A DNA stretch of 64,000 nt from Mermis nigrescens (taxonomy: Eukaryota; Nematoda; Enoplea; Mermithida; Mermithidae): the NCBI GenBank assembly GCA_036768485.1, contig JAVLUZ010000344.1:248001-312000 (forward strand), in the 5' to 3' direction. Below the pieces are notes generated by a model. It was given only the letters and a program-made list of their open reading frames with translations. It ran no database searches and had not been told where the DNA came from. A program made the translations under genes and the position numbers. Shown here piece by piece: positions 1 to 28,000 of the stretch (the stretch's first letter is position 1; every line of letters begins with the position of its first letter).

Positions 1-16837
<16,837 letters not shown>

Positions 16838-17325
16838 TGTAGGCGAGTGATATGGATGTAAAATATCTGTTTTACATGAATTTTACACGTAAGGCAAGCA
16901 TGCATCAATCGAGCACGTATATAACTATTAATGTAATATTAGACTAACAAGACTCCAATGGGAAATTATCAGTAAGCCACAGGTTGGAGGGTGGTAGGTA
17001 ATCATAATCTTCTTTGCTGAAATTGAAGACATTGTACTAAATAGGACTACGATAAACTATATATCCTACCTACCAAGCCAAGCTAGAGGTCTACAAATCT
17101 AACCTATCATTTCGGGATGTTTGCCGAGGCACCGAATAAAGTGCATTTTCTGACGTTTCCAAACATGCTCTATCCCTTAAGTTCATAAATTCAAGTTTAA
17201 AAATATCATTTCCTCCTAATCAGCTACGAAAAATGACTTTTTTGGCCGCACTTGGGCCTAAATTATCGAAAATAATGATTATACGGCGTGAAGCGCCGAA
17301 AATTTTGAGATTTTTTAATAAAAAG

Positions 17326-17935
17326 ATGCCAAGTGGACCATAAAAAAGGCTGCATTCCAATTCAACAGTCAATAACTTCGGCTGATGTGAACATAGAACT
17401 TGAGGACCAGTTGCACTAGATGAATAAACACGCTTTCGCTTCAACCCCGTAAAAATTTTGGCCAGCTGCCGTTGGTACGCACACTACGGCAATATGTTAA
17501 CACCCCACTTCAATATTGTTCAAACTTAAGAATTTCTGCATTGTATCATATTACTGCCTAAGCAGATATCTTTTTTGGCATTTTCGACAACATATATACC
17601 CTGTCAGAGAATTAATTAGCACATTTTCAAACCCCCAGAATAATGACGTGTCCTACTGAGTGCAAAAATTTCAGGATATCGTCAAAAGAGGATGCAAATG
17701 GATGGCAGGACCAATGACGCTGTTGGCGCTTGAAATATTAAAGTAGGGTGTAAACAAATTGCCGAAGCGCCCGAACCATTGACATCTGGCCAAAGTTTTT
17801 TACACGGTTTGAAAAAAGGCATGTTTATCTATCTAGTGCAGCTGGTCTGAAAGTCCTATGTTAACATCAGCAGAAGTTATTACATGTTGAATCAAAATGT
17901 AGCCTTTTTTATAGGCCACCTGTATAAATAAAACT
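17326..17935. mobile_element. foldback element, ~140-bp arms
   Basis: Left arm (ATAAAAAAGGCTGCATTCC... 17332-17470) is mirrored by the right arm (17783-17928, ...TGTAGCCTTTTTTATAGGCC) with scattered mismatches. Intergenic, upstream of the kinase gene. Confidence 0.7.
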
Positions 17936-18459
17936 AAAAAATCACTCCACATCTTGTATCAGATTTTAAACTTGTTTCTATCATAAAGTGCGCTGAGAAA
18001 GAACATTCGAAGAACAACGCAGGGAAATTTTATTTGCCGAGTCGACATGGCGACGTTTAAGTACAAACGAAATCGACAGGAAAAGGACTTTCGTCAAAAT
18101 AAGTAGTTGTGTTCAGAAATGGATCACGAGATTACTACCTTTCTTAGAAATAACTACACAAGAGACGAGATCTTTACACAATACAATAAAATTTTAACAC
18201 AACACGATAAAATGAATATAAAAGCGATCAAATGACGCATAGACAAGGTTTTGCTCATGTGTACCTCATCAAAAATTTTCGGAATCAGCCTACGTATTTC
18301 AAATTTCTCTTAGAGCTCATTTGCGAGTTCCTAGCTTGTTGCGAAATATGCCTCCAAATTCTAGCTGACTCAGTAGCACAACTATATTTTCACAATCAAG
18401 TCAAAATTTATATAAATGGATATGGTTTAAAACTGATAAGTATTATATTATAAAGGGTA

Positions 18460-18850
18460 CCATAATTTCCCAAGGTCGAAGTTCAGGGAAGGAATCCCTT
18501 CATTTGGGACCACTAAATTTAGAGTCCTAGCCTTTTTTTGCAGGTCAAATATGAAATGGTTAATAACATCCTATATAAAATGTCTTAATGTGGAAAACTG
18601 CATTTTTTAATACTTTTTATACAATTCTGGCTTACTTCGTCACTTTTGTAAGTAAAAAATATAAGAATTCATCGAAAATTTGACTTTTCAGATCATAAAA
18701 AACCTCTTTGCTACTTTCGTTCCCAAAAATCCCGCAGAAAATGTTTGACAGTTCAAAATCGTCTGACAGTGACTTGAATCTTGGCCCCTGAGGTAAAGGT
18801 AATACCCTGCTCATCGCCCCTGCCTATGGGAATGAGTGAAGGGTATATCA
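18460..18850 (-). repeat. SINE-like repeat, reverse copy
   Basis: Reverse complement matches the 59885 copy along its length: head CATTCCCATAGG...TTCAAGTCACTGTCAGACGATT, then GTCACTTTTGTAAG-type body and CCCAAATGAAGGGATTCC region. Confidence 0.6.
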
Positions 18851-20505
18851 CAATCAAATCTGAATAAATTTTGCGAAGTTCAAGCTTTTCTAACCTTCGT
18901 TAGAGTAATTTTTTAATGAATTTCTGCTGCACACATTTAATTCAATTAACATCAGAAAGCAGGCGAGTTAATGCTTAGGAGGCTTAAAATATAACTCTGA
19001 TAAAGGCCAAACCTTATATACTTTAAAAGCGAACTCAAAAGCGATCAGAATACGTAATATTACAATGAAAAATACTAAAAAAACAAATAAGTTGCCAACA
19101 AACTGTTTTGAGCCGCACCTGGTCATAAAAAATTTTCTCGAAATTATCCTTTGACCCGACTTATTTTGATGATAGTGCCCCAGAACAAAATTCTGGATGC
19201 GGGCCTGCCTATAGATATTTACCTACCTAATCAGCGCCTCAAACATTACCATAATCCATTATTCATGTAGCAAAAATAAGTGAAAGCAGACATTTGAAGG
19301 GAGATTTTGCAAAAATTCACAAATATAAGTAATCATTTACAGAAATGTGCGTAGAATACAAACTGGTGTTATATCCGTGATCAGCGCATCAAATAAGTAG
19401 GTGTGACCTAAATGCTTAATTTTCGCTCGAACATTTTTCAAATTTTCTAAATACAAGTGTTATTTTTTCCTAGAATATAAAAACATAATAAACTCAAGAA
19501 AATAACAGAACTGAGCGAAAAATACAAAAAAGGGCAATTTGACGCGATGCGCGGTAAAATTGCCTTATTTTAAATTTAAGACAAAACAGCGCTAAAAATA
19601 GCATTTTTCCCAGTGCTGTTATCGAAAAACAGAAACCCCATCGAGGTCAGCAGCAACTCTACGGGTTGAATCTTCTGATTAACACATATGTTTGTGTATG
19701 TAAGCATGGCTGCACCACTATATCACTTGCGCTGCATCTTCAAAACGATTAAGATGACAATCAATTGCACTAATATATCAGCAAAAGCTTTGGAAATGAG
19801 AAATATTTAAATTTAATTGTTACGTATAATATTATTCATAATAATCTCTTATTTTCTGAAGATTTTTATCAGTTTTATGGTTATTCGCGTACTGGGAATG
19901 CATTTGCAAACCAGATCTATTTAGGTTAATTTCGACTTGATTGTAAAAGGTATTGTTTTGCTACTAGATCAGCTAGAATTTGGAACGATCTTCCACAATA
20001 TATTCAAAATTCTACAAATGTTGGGACATCTAAGAGAAATTTGAAAAAGGGTTGATTTCGGTAATTTGTTGATAGGGCACACGTAAGCGCAATTCACTAT
20101 TTGTCACTTGCCAGTGTGTCTATGACATTTCGCATTTTACACTTTGCTATCATATTTTCCTTGCAACTTTTTTATCCTTGCGTTTATTCCGAAATAAAGT
20201 ATTAGTATTATTATTAACATTTCAAATTTTGGTTTAAAATGTTGGGGGTCTCAAAAACGTTCAGAAATTGAGCGCTCATAATGGAAAACCGATGTTTTTC
20301 TTGCAGAAAGCCTATCCTGCATAAAATGGCGAGATCCGAAACGAGTTTTTGGACATTCTCTTATTGTAAACTTAGTGTAGTGCGATGAATAGAACGATTA
20401 GAAATACGTTCTGTTTCCTAAAACTGCGTTTTCAGACCTTCATTAGTGCACTTTAGCCGATTCTGGAGTCTCTCGACGAATAAACAATTAATAATTTATC
20501 GAAAT

Positions 20506-20835
20506 AGAGCGAAGCGCCAGAAAATTCTAAAATTTTACCTCTCTAAGACGCATTTTTGTTCTACTAAAATTGTCTGGACCCGGCACGGCTTAAACATCAA
20601 TGACAAGTAATAAAATTATATTGAGTCGGAAAATTTTGGGATTTTACCTTTTTAAAACGAATTTTTGCATTACAAAAATTGTCCAAAAATCCGTCCAAAA
20701 GATGAGGATTTTCAATTATAGTGAAATTCACGAGAAAGTTATCGACAAAAGTGCTGCGATCGGCATAACGCGGCCTAAGCATCAGTAACAAGAATAAAAT
20801 TAAATCAGTCGAAAATTTTGGAATTTCACCCTGAA
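20506..20835 (+). repeat. degenerate three-unit repeat (~120 bp)
   Basis: Units share CAGAAAATT..ATTTTACC...TTTTTG..CTACAAAAATTGTCC and ...CGGC...GGCTTAAGCATCAATGACAAG; they are diverged and hold no supported gene. Confidence 0.55.
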
Positions 20836-22314
20836 AGTTTGGAAGCTTGAAAATTTATTGCAACAGCGAAAATACGTCATCAGAAACATTAAAGAAGAAA
20901 AAATGTACAGTCGCGGAAAATGTAGAATACAGAATAAAGAATATTACAGCAATAATACAAATACAGCTCGTACCAAGAAGAAACATTGTTGTACAAGGTC
21001 ATAGAGGCAGTGCACTTACTATGACCAAGGTTTATTCTCCATGTTTAATTTTTAGATTTTCTAATTATAGCCTAGACATATTACTATTGGAAGCGTTTAC
21101 CACAGATTCAGGGAGTAAATTCCAGGCATTTATTATTCTGTGACTGAAAAGATATTTCTTCAAGTTAGATTTTAGGGCAGTGACTTTTAATTTTAATGTG
21201 TTGGTGGATCTAGCGTTGTTGTCTGACAATGTGAAGAAGTCATTTACATTAACATCAACTGCTGAATGAAATATTTGTATATCATAGTAAAGTCGTACAA
21301 AAACCTTCTATTTTCTAGAAATTCTAGATGTAATACCTGAAAGTCGATCCTGATAAGACATGTTTGGATAACGGCACCCTAAGACACGTTTAGTAAAGTA
21401 TGTTGAACCTTTTCAATATTACGAATATTTTGCTTATAGAAAGCTGCCGAAAATCTGACCATTCAGAAATTCGATTTAGCTAATTTCGAAGATGGAAACA
21501 GTTCAGACTTTGCATAAATCTTAATATCGTCTGCAAAAATAAGCATTTTTAAATACTGATCAATTAATAAAGATGTAATGTCATTTATATAGAACAGAAA
21601 TAAGATAAGACCCAGGACGCTGCCCTGTGGCACACCACTAAAAACACAGGTCTCATTCGAAAAATTATAAGCGATTCTGACTCTCTGAGTTCTATTACTA
21701 CGAAAGTTTTTAATCCACTTCAATATGTAACCTTCATTACCGTATTTTGACACTTTGAGGACCAGTTTACTATGAGAGGTGTAATCAAATGCTTTTGCAA
21801 AATCCAAGTATATAGCATCCATAAGTTCTTTTTTGTCTACATTGTTAATTATCTTATTTAGAAAGCACAAAAGCTGCAACTCACACGATTTTTTTGGAAG
21901 AAAACCAAACTGTTCAAACGAAATCAAGCTATTTCTTTTAGCATAATCCAATAACTGAGTTTTCAAGATTTTTTCAAGAATCCGGCAGCTAACACAAGTT
22001 AAAGAAATCGAACGATAATTAGACGATAAAGAAGCATCGCCTTTCTTCAAGACTGCAGTTACAAAAGCAGTTTTCCAAATTTTAGGCAGAGTTTCAGACA
22101 GTATATAATGATACTGGAAAAAATTTTTCAAATGAGTTTTCAATGAATGAGCTAATATTTTTGAAAAAATACGGTACTTATTTACTTTAACCCCCTATCG
22201 AATTTTTTCTTTTTTTAACATTAGGGTATGTACAGGGTGAATTTTTTCCATCTTTTTTGACATTAGGGTATACACTTGGCTTTTTCCGAAATAGAAAATA
22301 ACTTTCAGTTGCCT

Positions 22315-22388
22315 GCCAGGTTTCGATTCTCCGACCTCTCGCTCTAAAGCGCAACACGTTAACTAATTGGCTAAGCCATCTGCTTCTA
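22315..22388 (-). repeat. tRNA-like segment (SINE head candidate)
   Basis: On the minus strand GCAGATGGCTTAGCCAATTA resembles a D-arm with box A, then GAGAATCGAAACC resembles a T-arm with box B. The anticodon stem is poor, so it is a SINE head or tRNA relic rather than a working tRNA gene. Confidence 0.5.
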
Positions 22389-22618
22389 AGAATTAGAAAC
22401 GAAGTAATAATAGAATCGTTAATTTTGTCCATGTTTCAGAATCAACACAAAATACCTAAAAAATAGGGTAGAAAATACGGATTTGGTCCAATAAGTGTTG
22501 TTCCATATAATCCGTTTGTTGAAAGCGATCCTTCGACCAGAAATAAATTTGGTGTGTCGCGTAAGAAAAGATCCGCTAATTTAAAGCCCCGGACATCGAA
22601 ATTTTAAGCCATCGTAAG

Positions 22619-22751
22619 CAGTGGCGGATCCAGGATTTTCCTAAGGAGTGCGGACCCAAAAATCGCTCAAAAATCCTCAATTTTGCGCACTCTTTCCGGG
22701 GCAAATGGGGAGAGAAGCGGCCGCCCCCGCCCCCCCCTAAATCCGCCCCTG
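22619..22751. mobile_element. hAT-type MITE CAGTGGCGGATCC
   Basis: 133 bp, termini CAGTGGCGGATCCAGG and AAATCCGCCCCTG, perfect duplication ATCGTAAG (22611-22618, 22752-22759). Confidence 0.88.
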
Positions 22752-23353
22752 ATCGTAAGTACAGTCTGAAGAAAATCCAAGATTATATCATATAATATAT
22801 ATACCATAATGTTAAAAAAGATGAAAAAATTCGATAGGGGTTAAAGTAGGTAAATAAGCGCCAAGAATACTTGGGAGCCCATCAGGTCAACTTGAAGTTG
22901 ACGAACTAGAACCCTTTATAGCAGCAATAATATCGTCTTCCGTACACGGATCAATGATACTTTCTGTAAAGGGTGTAGGCAAATCAGGTAAAATGCAATT
23001 ATCCGCGGTGAAGAGAAGAAAGCGTTAAGCAGATTCATTTTTAGATTCGTCAAAAATGCATTTACCATTTTCATCTTTCAGGGGTGGAGAAGACATTTTA
23101 TCCAGTAAATCTTTACCAACGTATCCGTAAAATTTCTTAAGATTTGAATTTTCAACAAGTTTTTGTTCGTTTTTACAATAATGCACATGAACAGCATCTC
23201 CTAAAGAAGCAGTACCTATGCTTTTTTTGCTTTAATATCGTCTTCTTCTAGAACGCATTTTGGCATTGGCATTACAAAAATTTTCCTCGATGTAAACTAA
23301 GCTCAAAATTTTATTCCACATATCGAAATTGTGGTTCACAAAAACCCCTGAAT

Positions 23354-23555
23354 GCATACATGTAACGGCTCAAATTTGGCGGGGGGGGGGGGGTAACTGA
23401 CCTCCAATTTTCGGCCAAAAAACACGTAAAAACCGCCGAAAAATTTGATTTTTCCCAGAAATTGAGGGATCGAAAATTGTCTGACTCTTGGGGGATGGGG
23501 GACGGGCGTAGGTAAGGGGATCCTCCCCCATCCCCCTGTTATATGTATGCCTAAA
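23354..23555 (+). mobile_element. M3 hAT-type MITE
   Basis: Ends CATACATGTAACGGCTC and CCTGTTATATGTATG, flanks CCTGAATG and CCTAAATG (7/8). Intergenic between the kinase gene and the coiled-coil gene. Confidence 0.78.
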
Positions 23556-23901
23556 TGCGGAAAAAAGGTGATTAAGAATCAATTCGCTTCTCGCATACAG
23601 TATAAGACTTTACTTTTTTTCATAGCGTAGAGAGTTTCACCTGCATAAAATAGAGCTTACAAAAAAAATAAACGACCGCCTCCTTTCAATTTTGAAACAC
23701 AACATGCAACCGATAAAAAAGGCAAAACTAATAAAGACGAAACCAACGATAATTAATGCCAATATTAAATTGTTCACTCAAATTGAGTTTGAGGCTTTAG
23801 GCTCTATCAAATGTATCAAATTAGTAGTCAAAAATCTTGTCTTCCCATAACCGATTTCTGTGCTTAATAAAAATACTAATCGCTGCATAAATCGCTTTGC
23901 C

Positions 23902-24073
23902 ATGGTCTGTTTCACACAACATCGGTCATAAATTTTAAAACCATATCAGACAATAAGCTGACAGATTGCGATTATAGTATTGATCTGATATATACGAGTA
24001 ATTATCGTAACCCTCGGCTTACTGTCCTTGAAAATTCTTAGATTTATGCACGAAGCTAAGTGAAACAGATTAT
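23902..24073. mobile_element. TA-flanked MITE TAGTCTGTTTCAC, copy 1
   Basis: ATGGTCTGTTTCACACAAC to GTGAAACAGATTATA, with an ATCGATCAT-like degenerate interior shared with copies at 24528, 42980 and 43398. Confidence 0.7.
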
Positions 24074-24527
24074 AGTTGTTCTTCTTGTTCGTTCTAATTT
24101 ACAAAAATCCGATTTTTTATAGATATATCTCTGTTTGAAATCACCTACCTGATTTTGTAGTTTCTCCCTCTAACTAAAATATATTCAAACCTAAGATGTC
24201 GACTTATCCAAATTTATTAGAGGGCGAGTTTAAATTGCCATTTTTATGACTTGCTCATCGCCTTTTGCTGTACGTTTTTACTGTATTGACCGTAAGTACT
24301 TTAAGTTGTATAAATTACACCGTCCCACAACACAAGTACATGTGGGCAGCGACCGAATTCTGGGAATGGGGCAAGTTAAATAAATCGCTAAAAATTCAGT
24401 TTTAGAGTCTATCGATTAAGAGCCGGGTACCAGATTCTCGGAGGTGAGTCTAAAGCTCACCAAATAACAACGCCACGCCCACGCGTGGTAACAACCTCTC
24501 CCGGTGATTCATAGACCCCTCACTACC

Positions 24528-24684
24528 TATAGTCTGTTTCACATGACTGCGTGAGCCTTATGAATTTTCATCGATCGTGAGCCGAGGCTTACGGCATCAG
24601 ATCAATGCTATAATCGTAAACTGTCAGCTTATCGTCGGAGATAACTTAAAAATTTATGACCGAAGTTGTGTGAAACAGACTATA
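24528..24684. mobile_element. TA-flanked MITE TAGTCTGTTTCAC, copy 2
   Basis: TATAGTCTGTTTCACATGAC to GTGTGAAACAGACTATA, a near-perfect 15-bp inverted end with TA at each side, as in Tc1/mariner-derived MITEs. Confidence 0.78.
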
Positions 24685-24780
24685 CATAGGTCTTGTATCT
24701 ACTCAAAATTTCTAGGGAAATATGAACGCGTGACACAGAAGAAGCGTAAAAATTTTTAAAGAAAATCGCCCTTTGAGCTT

Positions 24781-24786
24781 TTTATT
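24781..24786 (-). promoter_or_regulatory. candidate poly(A) signal of the coiled-coil gene
   Basis: AATAAA on the minus strand about 170 bp after the stop codon. Such hexamers are frequent in AT-rich DNA, so the call is tentative. Confidence 0.4.
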
Positions 24787-24954
24787 ATTAAATGCGCACC
24801 AACAGATGGAGAAAGATTCACCAACAAATCGAAATAATAGAGTAAAACAAAATGATTAAAATGCTGAATGCTGGAACGAAGAATTTCTAAACTGCAACAA
24901 CTAAAACGAATTCAAAAAGCAAAACGAAAGTCTAGTAATTAAAGAGAAAATCAA

Positions 24955-25085
24955 TCAATCAAAATCATTGTCGTTTTCGAATAGCCAGCTTATACTGTTG
25001 ATCGAATCATTAAGCAGCTGCCTTTTTCTAGACGATCCAGCTTTTGGAGTCGATTGGCGTTTGCGCGGCGTCGGTGGCGCAAATG
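24955..25085 (-). CDS. coiled-coil gene exon 9 (C-terminus, stop)
   Basis: Acceptor AAATAG. It encodes FAPPTPRKRQSTPKAGSSRK, RQLLNDSINSISWLFENDN and ends DFD then TGA. Basic TPRKRQSTPK and SSRKRQ clusters could be a nuclear localisation signal with CDK-type TP sites (inference). Confidence 0.68.
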
Positions 25086-28000
25086 CTATTTTACAGAGAA
25101 TGAAATTAAAAAATAAGCATTAAATAAAATAATAAATTTTAAGTAAATTAAAATAAAATGAATAATGGGATGGTTTATTGTGAAGCCCCAAAAATCAGAC
25201 TTGCAATAGAGGGGCCAGCCGTTTTGATTTCGGCTGCGACCTCAACCGCCCAAAAACTTGAAATCTTAACATCGAATTGGGAGGAAGGTCTGTTTTTTAC
25301 TTTTAAGCGTCAGTTTTGGTTTTGGTTTGAAAATTTGTCATTGTGTACTTTGGTAGCTTAATTGATTGAGCAATTTCACTCGCATTCGTTTATTGCTTAT
25401 TTACATCTAATGCTCGAGGTTAAAAAAAGGGGAAAAATCAAAGCAAGGAAAAGTCAAAGTTGTGTCTGCTGAGAAATCTTAGCAATGAGATTTATATTAA
25501 AAACTTAACGGAGTGTTTAATTTTAAACTGGCATGGCAGAATAAGAGAAAATATCAACTCTTCAACGAATAAACACTTAAGCATTTCAAATCTGTAGATT
25601 TATATTAAATTTCAGTTTAACAATGAGTTAAGCGCGCAGAAGTATTAACGAGAGTATTTATATTTACAGTATATTAGAAGTATATTATATTGTATATCAA
25701 TATATTCTTTATTTATTCTGAGCAAAAGACGGTACGAAACAAATTATTACAGATAATTTACTTTGTGTTCGTATTTTTCAACGATTTAAAGTTTCAGAAC
25801 TATTTTTATCCGTTAATTTTATTCTTTTCGAATTTTCAGATGCTAATTAAAAATGGCAAGTTAGCTAAGCCACTCCTTCAATAAGGCTAATTAGGCCCGT
25901 TAAAAGTTTCGTGCATTTATTATAATTTATTATTCATGTTACGTGGCAAACGTTTCACAAATCGGACGATGAAAGATGTAAATCGATAAGCATTCAAACT
26001 AAATATAAGACATTGGCAAAAAATAATCAGTAATTGAACCAATGAATTTTTATTGTTTTAAATAATAGTACTTAGCGACTGACAGCACCGAAAATCGTTC
26101 ATACCAAATTTTCGTTTTTTAAAATATTCTGACAAATTATGCATAGATGCGGATAACATTACTAGGAGTCTTTAGTGTTAAACTGAAAATTTAAATTCTC
26201 AGCTATTTCAGATTTTTTGGCATATCACTGAGCATCCCTTCGCGTCAAAAACAAGTAATATATAACACGCGAATTCACGTTTACATTTAAAAAATATTAC
26301 GTCTGAATTTAATAATAAGTCGCAATAAATCATTTTATAAATTATAAAAATTATAGCAATCAAATCTGGCTGCAGTACAAACAGTCATTAATGATCGACC
26401 GATTCTGCATATCCGAATGTTTATATCGAAAGGCTAGGCTAAATAAGTTAATGGACAATGCATGTACGGCAATTTAGAATCTGATTGCCCGAAAAATAAT
26501 AACCTTCCTATTTATAATGAAGTGAAGGGAAGAAAAAAGTTTGCTGAATCTAATTACTTCATTTTAACATTTAAATTCTTTATCTTACTTTCTTTTAACT
26601 TTATTCACTTAAGTATATACGTCATTTTATTTTTCTTTTATTTTTTATTTTTAACTCAAAGTTCAAATGGGCGATGCAGAAGCGAGCGAGATCTAGAAAA
26701 AGATGAACATTTGGATTTTGTCCTTCACAAAATGTCCGTTTGAGACAGTAAGGCGTATAATTCTCAAATTTTGAAGCACGTGCATTAGTTTTTGTTATTT
26801 GAATAGAAATAATAAGGATAAAAAGGAAGGAATCTTATGTAATGTCTCTCTGTAAACACAAACCCTTCCTATTGGTAAATTATAATTATTATAATAAAAA
26901 TAACAATAAAAATAATAATAATGATAAATTATGATAACAGTTGCAGTCATAGTTCCGACGCCACTACTTGCATACTGAATAAATTTCATTCGACTGTTTT
27001 TACAGTGGTCCAATCGCTAAAAGAGTAAGTTTATTGCACAATAAAACCATCAAGAGCAAATCATAACTTAGTTTCACAACTAAGCAACAAGCTCTGATAG
27101 CAATTTTTCGAGCATTTTCGCGCAACATTCAGATTCCTATCCGTTTCTGACCTTAATCTTTAGCAGAATATTTCTGCTTTTGGGGGACTCAGTTCAGACA
27201 TAGGAGCCTCCGAATTCCTAATGGAGGTACGGGCGTAACAAAACTGCCGAAAAATCGCGAAAAATATGATAAAAAAATTAATTCTAGGGATCTACATGAT
27301 GCGCGTATTTTGCGGGGTCCACGTGCGGTCTAGAGTCTAGATCCCGAATCCCAGTATGCAAGTCTGATCATGGCTTCAACAAAAATCCAGTCGAAAGTAG
27401 TGACCCTTCGATACCTAAGCCTTAAATTAACAGTACCTGCCCAACTTTATCGTGTATTTTGGCTAGCAAACATGCGACTAAAATGCAGCCAACCGTCGAG
27501 AAAACGCTTTCCAGAAAATGCTTGAAAATGATTTTTGGAGAACCTTTGGCTTTTTGAGGACTTTGAGAGTTTCGGGTACTTTGAGACTTTCTAAGGAATA
27601 TACGTGTTCTTTGGGGGTGGGTTTGACCTCCTCCAGAGTGGCAACTGACCCCCCGAAAAATGGCTGCGACCCCCAGAATTGTTGATTTCTTTGTACAAGT
27701 TGTAAAAAGTGTGCCTTTTTAAGCGGTTTTAGCTCATTTTTGGATCACAATTTTCAAATTTTCGGCACTTCGTGCCATATACACATTTTTTGACTATATT
27801 CTGTTCAATTTACTCGATTTGTTAAAATTTTTTCATGTAAAAAACATGATTTTGACGAGTACCCAACGTTTTAGCCCAAAAAAGCACTTCCATGCCTGAC
27901 CTCTCGCCCAGCATTCCCATGCTGTACATGTAAGGACCACTGGGTTTTTCAGGATATTTCGGGCTTTCAAGGCTAAATTTTTTCAAGAAAGATGAGATGA

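Larger units (their letters stand above)
22178..22858. mobile_element. TIR element inserted in LINE ORF, carrying tRNA-like sequence and a hAT MITE
   Basis: Inverted ends of about 50 bp (CTTTAACCCCCTATCGAATT ... and its complement near 22848) with AACATTAGGGTAT/ATACCATAATGTT just inside. It splits the LINE ORF between PDGLPS and ILAHSL. The interior has a tRNA-like block and the CAGTGGCGGATCC MITE. Superfamily unknown. Confidence 0.72.
21440..23275 (-). pseudogene. Jockey/CR1-like LINE reverse transcriptase fragment, interrupted
   Basis: Minus-strand frame 22143-21463 gives WKTAFVTAVLKKGD, NYRSISLTCVSCRILEKIL, LMDAIYLDFAKAFD, SGVPQGSVLGLILFLFYIND and MLIFADDIKIYA, i.e. RT motifs with LDFAKAFD and FADD catalytic Asps intact. 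Upstream coding (23270-22860: NLKKFYGYVGKDLLDKMSS, PPLKDENGKCIFD, PDGLPS) continues the same ORF2 but is separated by a 0.67-kb TIR element and carries a stop. No endonuclease domain is seen. Confidence 0.85.
16838..24954. other. intergenic between kinase start and coiled-coil gene end
   Basis: No host exon found. It contains the 17.3-kb foldback element, a SINE-like copy, degenerate repeats at 20.5 kb, the interrupted LINE, an M3 MITE and two TA-flanked MITEs. 18900-20500 is AT-rich with nothing recognisable. Confidence 0.6.

Noticed and set aside
22315..22388. Functional tRNA gene
   Set aside because: The anticodon arm is poor and the block sits in a repeat; a SINE head is more likely.
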